A stretch of 39,311 nucleotides of DNA. It comes from Pseudobutyrivibrio sp. (GTDB lineage: Bacteria; Bacillota; Clostridia; Lachnospirales; Lachnospiraceae). This document shows, in pieces, positions 8,531 through 16,400 of the stretch (position 1 is its first letter; every line of letters begins with the position of its first letter). Location of the stretch: contig NZ_SVEV01000032.1 in the NCBI RefSeq assembly GCF_015057185.1, positions 1 through 39,311 of the forward strand. The letters are read 5' to 3'. The notes under the pieces are model-generated. The model was given only the letters and a program-made list of their open reading frames with translations. It was not told the origin of the DNA and searched no databases. The position numbers and the translations under genes are program-made.

Positions 8531-9460
8531 ATGGGAATCGTAGTATTAGGCGCAGTATTTATAGATATTAAGGGACATTCTACTGCAAGTTATATTCCAG
8601 CAGGTAGAAATGTTGGTACTGTAGATGAGGTTCATGGCGGTGTTAGTAGAAACGTTGTTGAGGACATTGCTAATGTTGAACTTAGACCTAGATTTGTCAG
8701 CCTTGTTGATGACAGCGGCATCGGTACAGGTGTATTAGATAAACTTACAAAGCACAAGGTTGATACAAGATTCGTTCGTAGAACACCTGATGGAATGGGA
8801 AAGTGGCTTGCAGTATTTGATAACCACGGTGATGTTGTTGCTTCTATTTCAAAAAGACCTGATTTATCTCCAATCAATGATATTCTTGATGAGCAGGGTG
8901 ATGAAATCTTTAAAGACGCTGATAGTATTGCTCTTGAAATTGATATGGAAAAGGAGACTATCAAGCGAGTATTCAAATATGCTGAAAAGTATAATCTCAA
9001 GGTTTATGCTGCAGTTTCAAATATGAGCATTGCAGTTGAACGTAGAGATTTCTTAAAAAATGTTGAGTGTTTTGTATGTAATCAGCAGGAGGCAGGAATC
9101 CTATTTATGGATGACTACTCAGAAAAAACTCCTGAGGAAATGCAGGACATTTTATCAAAGAAAATCCAGGGTGCACAAATTCAAAAGATGATTGTTACCA
9201 TGGGCGGTAAAGGTGCTGTATATGCTGATATAGATGGTAATACAGGATTTGTACCAGCTAGAAAGGTGGATGTTAAAGATACTACTGGAGCTGGTGATTC
9301 GTTCTTCGCCGGAGTTACAATCGGACTTACATATGGCAAGAAGCTTGATGAGGCTTGTGAGATTGGATCTACACTTGCCGCATCTGTAATTGTAACTTCT
9401 GATAACGTTTGCCCTAGATTTTTACCTAGTGAATTTGGAATAGAAATACCTGAAGAATAA
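8531..9460 (+). CDS. PfkB-family (ribokinase-like) carbohydrate kinase
   Basis: A 309-residue sugar or nucleoside kinase of the PfkB superfamily. The N-terminal strand GIVVLGAVFIDI matches PfkB signature 1. The C-terminal signature DTTGAGDSFFAG (residues 250-261) carries the anion hole and the catalytic base Asp256. A lid region lies near residues 10-100. The substrate could be ribose, fructose, adenosine or pseudouridine. Ribokinase or PfkB cannot be told apart by eye, and IDIKGHSTASYIP near the N-terminus fits none of them clearly. The gene has a good AAAGGAG site. It is followed 24 bases later by the diguanylate cyclase gene, which may be co-transcribed. Cytoplasmic. Confidence 0.85.
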   Translation: MGIVVLGAVFIDIKGHSTASYIPAGRNVGTVDEVHGGVSRNVVEDIANVELRPRFVSLVDDSGIGTGVLDKLTKHKVDTRFVRRTPDGMGKWLAVFDNHGDVVASISKRPDLSPINDILDEQGDEIFKDADSIALEIDMEKETIKRVFKYAEKYNLKVYAAVSNMSIAVERRDFLKNVECFVCNQQEAGILFMDDYSEKTPEEMQDILSKKIQGAQIQKMIVTMGGKGAVYADIDGNTGFVPARKVDVKDTTGAGDSFFAGVTIGLTYGKKLDEACEIGSTLAASVIVTSDNVCPRFLPSEFGIEIPEE

Positions 9461-9484
9461 ATGACTTTATAAAGGAGTCGCTAT

Positions 9485-11158
9485 ATGGATTTGGGATTTG
9501 TTCGAAGAATAATTGCATTTGTATACATTACTTTGATGCTACTGTTTATTACACTGGGCTTTGGATATTCTAATGACAGTGGTAGTTATTATCGCGAGAA
9601 TTCTATGTATTTTAGCGAGTATTGGCGAGTGGATGATAAAGTCATTACCTTTCCATACAGTAATGAGAATGAAATTATATTGACCAATACCTTACCTGTA
9701 GTGTACGGAGATCAACTTCTTGTTATACGAGCCTTTTATGAGGATTTCACTGCCTATATTGATGGTGTAGAGGTGACTGAATCTCGTGACAATACTTTGT
9801 TTAATATAAGTACTGATGTTGGAAAGAAGGAAATTTGGATTCCGCTAGAGCATGATTATAGTGGTCATGAGATTTCTGTAAAAGTAAAACTCCAGAACGC
9901 TCTTTACAGAAATGAAATTTCAGAAGCATATATAACTACTAGATCTGCTTATGGAATAAATTCCCTTATAGGCAATGCGCCAACAATGTTTTTGTTTGTA
10001 TTGTTTATTGTTACAGGATTATTAGAAATAGTAGTTTCATCATTCTATATCCTAAGACGTGCTCATCTTATTAGAAAGCTTACCTTTGAGGCATTGTTTT
10101 ATGCAGGAGCATTTTCCATAGCGGCAGCTCTTTGGATAATAAATGAATCAAGAATACCATTTATTATATTTGGCCACATGACTGGCTTTTCAGTGCTGAC
10201 AATTATCGCTTTTGTATTAATGCCTATTTTCTTTTTTGAAATGGCTAAATGTCTATTTCTTAGAGTTTCAAAAATGGATAACCTTTTGGAAGCCATTGTT
10301 TTGATATCTGCCATTGCTGGTTGTTTTCTTTCAGTGCTTGGCGTAATTGAATGGTCTATGGTAGTGTACATAGCACATGCCTTGGATTTAACAGTTATGA
10401 TTGTGGTTGGCTATTATTCATTTACAAGCATTAAGGAAGAGCAGAAGTTTAACGCAAGAACCAGTATAGCTGTTGCAAATGGCGTTTTCATTTTATTATC
10501 AGGAATCACATTAGTACAGTATATAAATAATGTTGAGGCTAATTATCTTTTAATATTTGTAATTGATTTGATGGTCTATATTATGGTGCAGGTAGGACTT
10601 ATATATAGGCGTATAGGCTTAAGCGTTAAAGAAGAAAAAGAATTTGCCCAAGCTAAAATTTTTGCTTATACAGATGAGCTGACAAAGCTTGGCAATAGAC
10701 GTCATTTTACAGCTGTTATCGAGGATTATGAGAAGCATCGATTGCCATCTGATTTGACTTATATTGCAATTGATGTAAATCAGCTGAAATACTATAACGA
10801 TAATATGGGACACGATGCAGGAGATGAATTGCTTAGAGGTACTGCAGATTGTTTGCTGAAGTCCTTTGGCAAATCTTCTACAGCAATTATTAGTCGTATG
10901 GGCGGCGATGAATTTGCAATTCTTATATTGGCAACTTCCTTAGAGGTAGAGAGACGACTTGAAAATTTCAGGCTGAATCTTTCTAAATGGAAGGGCAAAT
11001 ATGTAAATGGAATAAGTGTGGCCATCGGTACGGCAGTGGTTAAAGAATTTAAGAATTGTACAATCGAAGAAATAGCAAAAGTTGCTGATGATAGAATGTA
11101 TGAGGATAAAAACAATTATTATAAAGCAAATGGCCTAGAGAGGCGTTCGACTAATTGA
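9485..11158 (+). CDS. Membrane diguanylate cyclase (7TM sensor plus GGDEF)
   Basis: A 557-residue protein predicted to make cyclic-di-GMP from two GTP. A first membrane segment (about 8-28) is followed by an extracytoplasmic beta-rich domain (about 29-160). Six or seven membrane segments follow (about 165-375), then a cytoplasmic GGDEF domain (about 390-550). The layout resembles the 7TMR-DISM receptors. Asp-Glu-Leu-Thr-Lys-Leu-Gly-Asn-Arg-Arg opens the cyclase domain, and the active site is GGDEF at 473-477, so activity is likely. The usual inhibitory RxxD site five residues before GGDEF is absent. SD GGAGTC is 5-10 bases from the ATG. The PilZ gene at 37306 is a possible effector. Confidence 0.88.
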   Translation: MDLGFVRRIIAFVYITLMLLFITLGFGYSNDSGSYYRENSMYFSEYWRVDDKVITFPYSNENEIILTNTLPVVYGDQLLVIRAFYEDFTAYIDGVEVTESRDNTLFNISTDVGKKEIWIPLEHDYSGHEISVKVKLQNALYRNEISEAYITTRSAYGINSLIGNAPTMFLFVLFIVTGLLEIVVSSFYILRRAHLIRKLTFEALFYAGAFSIAAALWIINESRIPFIIFGHMTGFSVLTIIAFVLMPIFFFEMAKCLFLRVSKMDNLLEAIVLISAIAGCFLSVLGVIEWSMVVYIAHALDLTVMIVVGYYSFTSIKEEQKFNARTSIAVANGVFILLSGITLVQYINNVEANYLLIFVIDLMVYIMVQVGLIYRRIGLSVKEEKEFAQAKIFAYTDELTKLGNRRHFTAVIEDYEKHRLPSDLTYIAIDVNQLKYYNDNMGHDAGDELLRGTADCLLKSFGKSSTAIISRMGGDEFAILILATSLEVERRLENFRLNLSKWKGKYVNGISVAIGTAVVKEFKNCTIEEIAKVADDRMYEDKNNYYKANGLERRSTN

Positions 11159-11232
11159 ATTTTTGGCCCATTATGATAAAATTGTTCATGGTTAAGCTTT
11201 AGCTTTACACTACAAAGATTGGGCAATGGATA

Positions 11233-11406
11233 ATGATCGACGACAAGAATACTTCATTTAGGCAGATGTTTTTTGATATGGACGGCGTTATACGTCAGGA
11301 AACATATGTCTATCATCGAGAGCTAACAGACGAAGAGAAGGAATTATATGACAGTTTGGTTGCAGATGCTAATCAGATGACTATTTTTGATTATATTAAG
11401 GAATGA
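11233..11406 (+). CDS. Possible 57-residue protein, unknown
   Basis: An ATG at 11233 opens a 57-codon ORF (MIDDKNTSFRQMFFDMDGV... ending IFDYIKE) that stops just before the hairpin terminator at 11410. Codon choice resembles that of the neighbours. The acidic, helix-prone end and the LTDEEKELYDSLV segment look protein-like. The ribosome binding site is weak (TGGA, too close to the start), which lowers confidence. It lies in the 307-base gap between the GGDEF gene and fchA. No domain is recognised. Confidence 0.45.
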   Translation: MIDDKNTSFRQMFFDMDGVIRQETYVYHRELTDEEKELYDSLVADANQMTIFDYIKE

Positions 11407-11409
11407 TTA

Positions 11410-11450
11410 CTCCGAGGCCTTGAGGTTTCAAGGCTTTGGAGTTTTGTTTT
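11410..11450 (+). terminator. Terminator upstream of fchA
   Basis: A 14-bp stem with two G-U pairs (11410-11441), a GGTT-type loop and the tail TTTTGTTTT. It ends the transcript of the upstream genes. The fchA SD begins only a few bases later, so fchA would rely on read-through or on a promoter I do not see. Confidence 0.75.
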
Positions 11451-11465
11451 ATAAGGAGAATAATA

Positions 11466-12080
11466 ATGGATTTTAAGGAAATTAGTTTAGCGGATTTTAC
11501 AGGTGCACTTGCATCAAAAACATCAGTGCCTGGTGGTGGTGGAGCATCAGCTTTAGTGGCTTCCATTGGAATTGCACTAGGAGATATGGTGGGAGAATTT
11601 ACAGTAGGCAAGAAAAAATATATTGACGTAGAGCCTGAAATTATAAAGCTAATGGAAAAAGCTCAGAGCCTTAGAGAAGAGCTACTAGAATGTATCAATG
11701 CAGATGCAGTTGCTTTTGAACCATTGTCAAAGGCTTACGCTATACCAAAGGATGATCCTAGTCGCCAGCAAATAATGGAAAAATGTCTTAAGGATGCTGC
11801 AGGTGTCCCATTTAGAATTCTTCAGCTGGGCTGTGAGGCAATTGATTTGCAGAGAGATTTTGCTGACAAAGGCTCTGTTATTATGATTAGTGATGCTGCT
11901 ACTGGTGTAGCTCTTTTAGAAGGGGCAATTAAGGGTGCGGCAATCAATGTAAAGATAAATACTAAATCTATGACAGATACAGAATATGCAAATGAGCTGA
12001 ATGCTAAGGTAGATGTATTGTTAAAAGAGTATATAGAAAAAGCGAGAGCAATATATACTGAGGTTGCAAACAGAATTTAA
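11466..12080 (+). CDS. fchA: Methenyltetrahydrofolate cyclohydrolase, cyclodeaminase-like
   Basis: A 204-residue member of the FTCD/cyclodeaminase family. In acetogens and clostridia the stand-alone form (FchA) converts methenyl-THF to formyl-THF reversibly. The glycine-rich segment SVPGGGGASAL (20-30) and the helical pattern with acidic residues at ECINADAVAFE are typical. I start at 11466 because AAGGAG lies 7 bases before it; an in-frame TTG at 11436 falls inside the terminator stem. The next gene, folD, starts 16 bases downstream, so the two form a one-carbon operon. No histidine-degradation genes are nearby, so cyclohydrolase fits better than glutamate formiminotransferase-linked cyclodeaminase. 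Confidence 0.85.
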   Translation: MDFKEISLADFTGALASKTSVPGGGGASALVASIGIALGDMVGEFTVGKKKYIDVEPEIIKLMEKAQSLREELLECINADAVAFEPLSKAYAIPKDDPSRQQIMEKCLKDAAGVPFRILQLGCEAIDLQRDFADKGSVIMISDAATGVALLEGAIKGAAINVKINTKSMTDTEYANELNAKVDVLLKEYIEKARAIYTEVANRI

Positions 12081-12096
12081 TATAACTGGAGGATAT

Positions 12097-12945
12097 ATGG
12101 CTAGATTATTAAAGGGAAAAGATGTTGTAGATGCTTTAAATGAAAGCATGGCAAAAGAAGTTGAAAGCTTAAAATCAAAGGGGATTACTCCTACACTTGC
12201 GATACTTAGAGTGGGAGAGCGCCCAGATGATTTATCCTATGAAAAGGGAGCTATCAAACGCTGCCAACAAGTAGGCGTTGAGGTTAAAGTAGTAAATTTT
12301 GATGAACAAGTTTCGCAAGAAGAGTTTTTTAATGCACTTGCAAAGTTAAATGAAGATATAAATATTCATGGAATATTGATGTTTAGACCACTTCCAAAGC
12401 ACATTGATCAAGAAAAGGCTAGAAAGCTGCTTGCAGTTGAAAAGGATGTGGATGGCTGCACAGACTTATCACTTGCAGGCGTGTTTACTAATAGCGGAGA
12501 AGGCTTTGCTCCATGTACAGCAGAAGCAGCAATGGAAATCCTTAAGTACTATGGCATTGAACTTAGTGGAAAAAAGGTTGCTGTAATTGGAAGATCACTT
12601 GTTATTGGAAGGCCAGTTGCTATGATGCTTATGCATGAAAATGCTACAGTGACAATCTGTCATACACGTACAGTTGACGTTCCATCCATTACAAAGGATG
12701 CAGATATAGTAGTTGTGGCATCAGGACAGATGGAAAGTGTAGGTGCAGATTACCTCAAGGCAGGACAAACTGTAATAGATGTTGGTATTAGCTGGAATTC
12801 CGAAAAGAATAAGCTTTGCGGAGATGTAAGGTTTGACGAAGTAAGCGATATTGTGGATGCTATTACTCCTGTACCAGGTGGAGTCGGTGGTGTTACTACA
12901 AGTATTTTGGTTAAACATGTTATTGAAGCAGCAAAACGATTATAA
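12097..12945 (+). CDS. folD: FolD-like methylene-THF dehydrogenase lacking cyclohydrolase residues
   Basis: A 282-residue FolD homologue that oxidises methylene-THF to methenyl-THF. The Rossmann motif GRSLVIGRPVA and KDVDGCTDLS (Asp121 of E. coli) are intact. The catalytic region reads LSYEKGAIKRC, where E. coli has IYVASKRKAC, so the essential Lys54 (human Lys56) is Ala. GILMFRPLP stands where GILVQLPLP is usual, so the partner Gln98 is lost. The C-terminal PGGVGPMT is PGGVGGVT. The dehydrogenase side appears kept and the cyclohydrolase side lost. The gene follows fchA directly. I start at 12097 with SD TGGAGG; an in-frame TTG at 12064 overlaps fchA. Confidence 0.9.
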   Translation: MARLLKGKDVVDALNESMAKEVESLKSKGITPTLAILRVGERPDDLSYEKGAIKRCQQVGVEVKVVNFDEQVSQEEFFNALAKLNEDINIHGILMFRPLPKHIDQEKARKLLAVEKDVDGCTDLSLAGVFTNSGEGFAPCTAEAAMEILKYYGIELSGKKVAVIGRSLVIGRPVAMMLMHENATVTICHTRTVDVPSITKDADIVVVASGQMESVGADYLKAGQTVIDVGISWNSEKNKLCGDVRFDEVSDIVDAITPVPGGVGGVTTSILVKHVIEAAKRL

Positions 12946-13000
12946 TTATTTTAGAATAATATTTGGACGATAATGGGGAATTTATGAAAAAGGGGTTTTT

Positions 13001-13849
13001 ATGGCTGACGATAAACTTCGACAAGAACTTTTTTACATGGTAAAGCTAGCTAATAAATACGATTTTTCAGATATGGATGTAGTAGAAGGCATCCTTAGGC
13101 TGGAAAATGAGCGTAAAATTCTTACCTCTGTATTTGGAGTTAGATTTAAAACTAGGATATTTGATATTGCTGCAGGTATCGGTAATGATGACAAATGCGT
13201 CATTTGTGGCAACGTTGCTGAAAACAAGGTGATATGCAAACACTGCATGGATTCAGTGTTAGACAGCGAATATGCCAAAAATAAAATCAAGAATGAACAA
13301 AATACAGAAAAGAAACTGTTTAGTATACCTTTTCATTTTGATGTTAAAGGCATCAAAAATCTTAAGATTAATTGGAAAAGAACAGGTCAGTACTTTATTA
13401 TATTTTGTTTAACCATGATTTTATTAGTACAGGCAACCCTTTTATACATGTGGGTTTCGTTGCCTACCTATAATTCTAAACAAAAGGCCATAGTTTCAGA
13501 ATATCAGGAAGAACCAGTTTCTGACCAAAATCAAGCATATGAGAAATTACTTATGGATTTTCCAGAGGAATTGGGGTATTCTGTTACATATATACGACAA
13601 GATAAGGAATTTGTTGGCAGATTTCTTTTGGATGTGGGAGCTTGCTGCGAAGAAACAGAGGAAAAGCTCACAGACGAAGAAAGATATGATTACTTTTTCC
13701 AAGAGGACGTGTATGTATTTTATATCACCAATATTTCCGACTATTCTGCTATGTTAGGAATTGCCGAGGTTAACAAATCCGGAGCGGTTCTGCTTACAGG
13801 TTCATTTAACGATGGTAGAAAAACAGATTTATGGTACAAAATAAGGTGA
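13001..13849 (+). CDS. Single-span membrane protein with zinc-ribbon, unknown
   Basis: A 282-residue protein I do not recognise. Its N-terminus is helical (1-60) and contains LANKYDFSDMDVVEGIL. A four-Cys site of zinc-ribbon type follows (Cys66, Cys69, Cys79, Cys82). A membrane helix spans about 131-152. The C-terminal part (about 155-282) would be extracytoplasmic if the Zn site is inside; it has FLLDVGACCEE and ends in a beta-rich segment. SD AAGGGGT precedes the ATG. It stands between folD and the HD-domain gene with no operon evidence. A sensor, scaffold or anti-sigma-like role is possible but unsupported. Confidence 0.7.
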   Translation: MADDKLRQELFYMVKLANKYDFSDMDVVEGILRLENERKILTSVFGVRFKTRIFDIAAGIGNDDKCVICGNVAENKVICKHCMDSVLDSEYAKNKIKNEQNTEKKLFSIPFHFDVKGIKNLKINWKRTGQYFIIFCLTMILLVQATLLYMWVSLPTYNSKQKAIVSEYQEEPVSDQNQAYEKLLMDFPEELGYSVTYIRQDKEFVGRFLLDVGACCEETEEKLTDEERYDYFFQEDVYVFYITNISDYSAMLGIAEVNKSGAVLLTGSFNDGRKTDLWYKIR

Positions 13850-13886
13850 TAAATATTAAGGAATTCACAACATTGTCATAATTCTT

Positions 13887-13895
13887 TGATACTAT
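13887..13895 (+). promoter_or_regulatory. Extended -10 element upstream of the HD-domain gene
   Basis: TGATACTAT fits TG-n-TACTAT. No convincing -35 box is present at the right distance. Start of transcription would be near 13902, 36 bases ahead of the ATG at 13938. Confidence 0.4.
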
Positions 13896-13937
13896 CTGTC
13901 TAGCTTCAAGGGAAATGATGTGTTATAAGAGGTATTT

Positions 13938-14396
13938 ATGAAGCTTAGACCAGAAGAAATAGTTAGGTTGAACAGTATTTTAGCACCTGTAAAAAATGAT
14001 AAGCGAGCTCAAAAAATGAGGGATTTTATCCAACATGGAAAAATAACAACTTTTGAGCATGCAGAGAGTGTAACTAGTCTCAGCTATTGGATTAATAAAA
14101 GATTCCACTTAGGTGGCGATGAAAAAGTAATTGTAATAGGCGCATTTCTTCATGATTATTATTTATATGATTGGCATGTGACTGACGATGGACATGGTTT
14201 ACACGGCTTTTCTCATTCTAATACAGCCAAAGAAAATGCTATTAAGCATTTTGGAATCGGAAACCGGACACAGCATGTTATTGAAAGCCATATGTGGCCA
14301 CTTACGTTTACAAAATTACCTAGAAGCAGAGAGGCGTGGATTGTATGCTTAGCGGACAAATGGATATCCACTAAAGAGACGCTTTTATGTAGATAA
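13938..14396 (+). CDS. HD-domain phosphohydrolase-like protein
   Basis: A 152-residue small HD-superfamily protein. Metal ligands follow the expected order: His41 (FEHAESV), His72-Asp73 (FLHDYYLYDW) and Asp140 (CLADKW). His118 (ESHMWPLT) and His86/89/93 may add ligands. HD proteins hydrolyse nucleotides or phosphate esters; the substrate is unknown here. The region after the HD pair, HGLHGFSHS, is seen in a group of small clostridial HD proteins that I recall only as hypothetical. SD AAGAGG is 7 bases upstream. It appears monocistronic, with a hairpin after the stop. Confidence 0.8.
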   Translation: MKLRPEEIVRLNSILAPVKNDKRAQKMRDFIQHGKITTFEHAESVTSLSYWINKRFHLGGDEKVIVIGAFLHDYYLYDWHVTDDGHGLHGFSHSNTAKENAIKHFGIGNRTQHVIESHMWPLTFTKLPRSREAWIVCLADKWISTKETLLCR

Positions 14397-14410
14397 ATAT
14401 TGGGTTTAAT

Positions 14411-14439
14411 AGGGGTAGTGCAGTAGTTGCATTACCCCT
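14411..14439 (+). terminator. Hairpin after the HD-domain gene
   Basis: The 12-bp stem AGGGGTAGTGCA / TGCATTACCCCT with one G-U pair closes a short loop. The T tail is short (TTTATAAAT). It also carries the -35 box of the exporter promoter in its right arm, so termination and initiation overlap here. Confidence 0.55.
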
Positions 14440-14455
14440 TTATAAATGATATAAC
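14427..14455 (+). promoter_or_regulatory. Promoter of the ABC exporter operon
   Basis: TTGCAT at 14427-14432 and TATAAC at 14450-14455 are 17 bases apart. Transcription would start near 14462, 47 bases before the first adaptor gene. Confidence 0.55.
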
Positions 14456-14493
14456 TGTATTATCGAGAATAGAACAGTTAAGACTAAATAGTC
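14452..14493. promoter_or_regulatory. Two inverted repeats at the exporter promoter, candidate operators
   Basis: A perfect 7-bp inverted repeat, TAACTGT (14452-14458) and ACAGTTA (14474-14480), overlaps the -10 box and start site. A second palindrome, GACTA-AA-TAGTC (14482-14493), lies just before the AAAGGA ribosome binding site. Both are in positions suited to a repressor or to leader RNA structure. No regulator gene is adjacent to the operon. Confidence 0.45.
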
Positions 14494-14508
14494 GAAAGGA
14501 AGAATGTT

Positions 14509-15705
14509 ATGAAAAAGAAAATTGTAGCCTTAGTTTTGGTTGCTATTTTAGCGATAGGCGGCGTAGTATTATTCAAAAAGGGGATTATATTTAAGGGCTC
14601 GTCAGCTTCAAATGGAGACAACGGAGAAGTATATGTTATGTCTCTTGCTGATATTATGGGTACAAATAGTAGCTATTCTACAGATGTGTTCATGGGTATA
14701 GTAGAAGGACAGGAGTCTACTAGTATCACAAAGAGTTCTGATAGAGAATTAGATCAGGTATATGTTTCAGTTGGTGATTCTGTTGAGGTTGGAACACCTT
14801 TATTTTCATATAAAACAGACAAATTAGAAGCTGAAATAGTGCAATATAATTTTGATATTGAAGGCTATAACCTTTCAATCCAAGAATACAATGATGAAAT
14901 TACTAAGAAGCAGTCTGAGCTTGATAAAATTAAAACTGACACAGAAGAAGATAAAAACAATAAAGAACGCCTTACAAATGAAATAACAGGGCTTACTACA
15001 GATATTGCAATTGCTGAAAATCAAATCAATCAAACTAATGCTAAGATTGAAGAAAATAATAAAAAAATCAACAATTCTATAGTAACTTCAGGAGTTTCTG
15101 GAACTATCACTAAAATTGCTGATGATACAAATCCATACACTACAGATGGTTCCTTTATTACAATTTTGGCTTCTAGCGAAATGAGAGTAAAGGGACAGAT
15201 TAATGAGCAAAATGTTTGGGCTATTAATGTTGATGAGCCTGTTACTTTGCGTTCTCGTGTTGATTCTTCACAGACCTGGAGCGGTACAATTACCAAAATC
15301 GATACAGAGTCAAAGCAAGAAAACACTGACAGCTCTTATGGTGGTGGATCTTCAGACAGCACCTCGACTAAATATCCATTCTATGTAACATTAGACGACA
15401 GTACTGGATTGATGATGGGCCAGCATTTGTATATTGAATTAGGACAGACAGATGCTCCAGAGATGGATTTTACTGACGGTACATACATTTATGATTACTA
15501 TATTTCATATGATGAATCTGGTAATCCATTTGTATGGGTAGATGATTCAGGTAAGCTGGCAAAGCAAAGTATTGAATTAGGTGACTACTACGAGGAGCAG
15601 ATGGTATATTCTGTTTCAGGTATCGATAATGATACATTGATTGCTTATCCAATGGAAGATTATACAGAGGGAATGAGTACAGTAGTTGGATATGAGGGAG
15701 AGTAG
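14509..15705 (+). CDS. Membrane-fusion (HlyD/MacA-like) adaptor of ABC exporter, first copy
   Basis: A 398-residue adaptor anchored by an N-terminal membrane helix (about 4-26). The order is half of a lipoyl-like domain (VYVSVGDSVEVGTPLFSY, about 80-97) and an alpha-helical coiled-coil hairpin of about 80 residues rich in Glu, Lys and Asn (about 104-183). The other lipoyl half (SGVSGTITKIAD) and beta-barrel domains with a Ser/Gly-rich insertion near 280 follow. In Gram-positive bacteria such adaptors assist MacB-type exporters without an outer-membrane channel. It starts a four-gene operon and ends 2 bases before the ATPase gene. Substrate unknown: peptide, antibiotic or lipid are all possible. 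Confidence 0.85.
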   Translation: MKKKIVALVLVAILAIGGVVLFKKGIIFKGSSASNGDNGEVYVMSLADIMGTNSSYSTDVFMGIVEGQESTSITKSSDRELDQVYVSVGDSVEVGTPLFSYKTDKLEAEIVQYNFDIEGYNLSIQEYNDEITKKQSELDKIKTDTEEDKNNKERLTNEITGLTTDIAIAENQINQTNAKIEENNKKINNSIVTSGVSGTITKIADDTNPYTTDGSFITILASSEMRVKGQINEQNVWAINVDEPVTLRSRVDSSQTWSGTITKIDTESKQENTDSSYGGGSSDSTSTKYPFYVTLDDSTGLMMGQHLYIELGQTDAPEMDFTDGTYIYDYYISYDESGNPFVWVDDSGKLAKQSIELGDYYEEQMVYSVSGIDNDTLIAYPMEDYTEGMSTVVGYEGE

Positions 15706-15707
15706 TT

Positions 15708-16400
15708 ATGATAGTTAAGCTTGAGAATATTTTTAAGGTATATGGCGAAAGCGGTTCTGAAACATCGGTTCCAGCTTTGAATGATGTATCTCTCACAGTA
15801 AATGAAGGGGAATACGTGGCAATAATGGGACCATCAGGCTCAGGTAAAAGTACCTTGATGAATGTAATTGGTTGCTTGGACAAACCTACATCAGGCAAAT
15901 ACTATTTTGCTGACAAGGATGTATTAAAGCTCAAGGACAGACAAATGTCAGATTTGAGATTGCATTCAATAGGGTTCGTTTTCCAAAGCTTTTATCTAAT
16001 GAATGAGGAAAACGCAATCGAAAACGTTGCGTTGCCACTTTCCTATGCTGGAGTTGGAAAAAAGGAACGTGAGCGTCGAGCCGTGGAGGCACTTACTAGA
16101 GTTGGACTTGCAGATAGAGTGAAATTTAGACCGGATCAATTATCTGGTGGACAAAAACAACGTGTTGCAATAGCAAGAGCAATTGTTAATAATCCAAGAG
16201 TTCTTCTTGCTGATGAACCTACTGGTGCTCTTGATCAAAAGTCAGGAGCAGCCATTATGGATTTGTTCCAAAAGCTAAATGACGAAGGCACCACTATTAT
16301 TATGATTACTCATGATGCAAATATAGCCGCTCATGCAAAAAAGACTTATCGAATAGTTGATGGTCAATTATTGGATGGTCTTGAGGAGGTGGGAGAGTAA
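15708..16400 (+). CDS. ABC transporter ATPase, MacB/LolD-like
   Basis: A 230-residue nucleotide-binding subunit. Walker [10 protein letters not shown] is at 41-49, Q-loop VFQSFYLM near 93, signature LSGGQKQR at 145-152, Walker B VLLADE at 165-170 with the D-loop GALD after it, and H-loop His202. The length and the [15 protein letters not shown] segment fit the MacB/LolD exporter class. It powers the permease at 17938. Its stop codon shares one base with the start of the second adaptor gene, which implies translational coupling. Cytoplasmic side of the membrane. Confidence 0.93.
   Translation: MIVKLENIFKVYGESGSETSVPALNDVSLTVNEGEYVAIMGPSGSGKSTLMNVIGCLDKPTSGKYYFADKDVLKLKDRQMSDLRLHSIGFVFQSFYLMNEENAIENVALPLSYAGVGKKERERRAVEALTRVGLADRVKFRPDQLSGGQKQRVAIARAIVNNPRVLLADEPTGALDQKSGAAIMDLFQKLNDEGTTIIMITHDANIAAHAKKTYRIVDGQLLDGLEEVGE

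Noticed and set aside
8632-9000. 122-codon minus-strand ORF within the PfkB kinase gene
   Set aside because: Mirror of the kinase codons (Ser/Leu-rich); no SD or recognisable domain.
12064-12096. Extended FolD start at TTG
   Set aside because: It overlaps fchA, and the ATG at 12097 has TGGAGG at the right distance and matches the family start.
15470-15898. 142-codon minus-strand ORF across the adaptor/ATPase junction
   Set aside because: Antisense to two well-supported genes, including Walker A; no family features.
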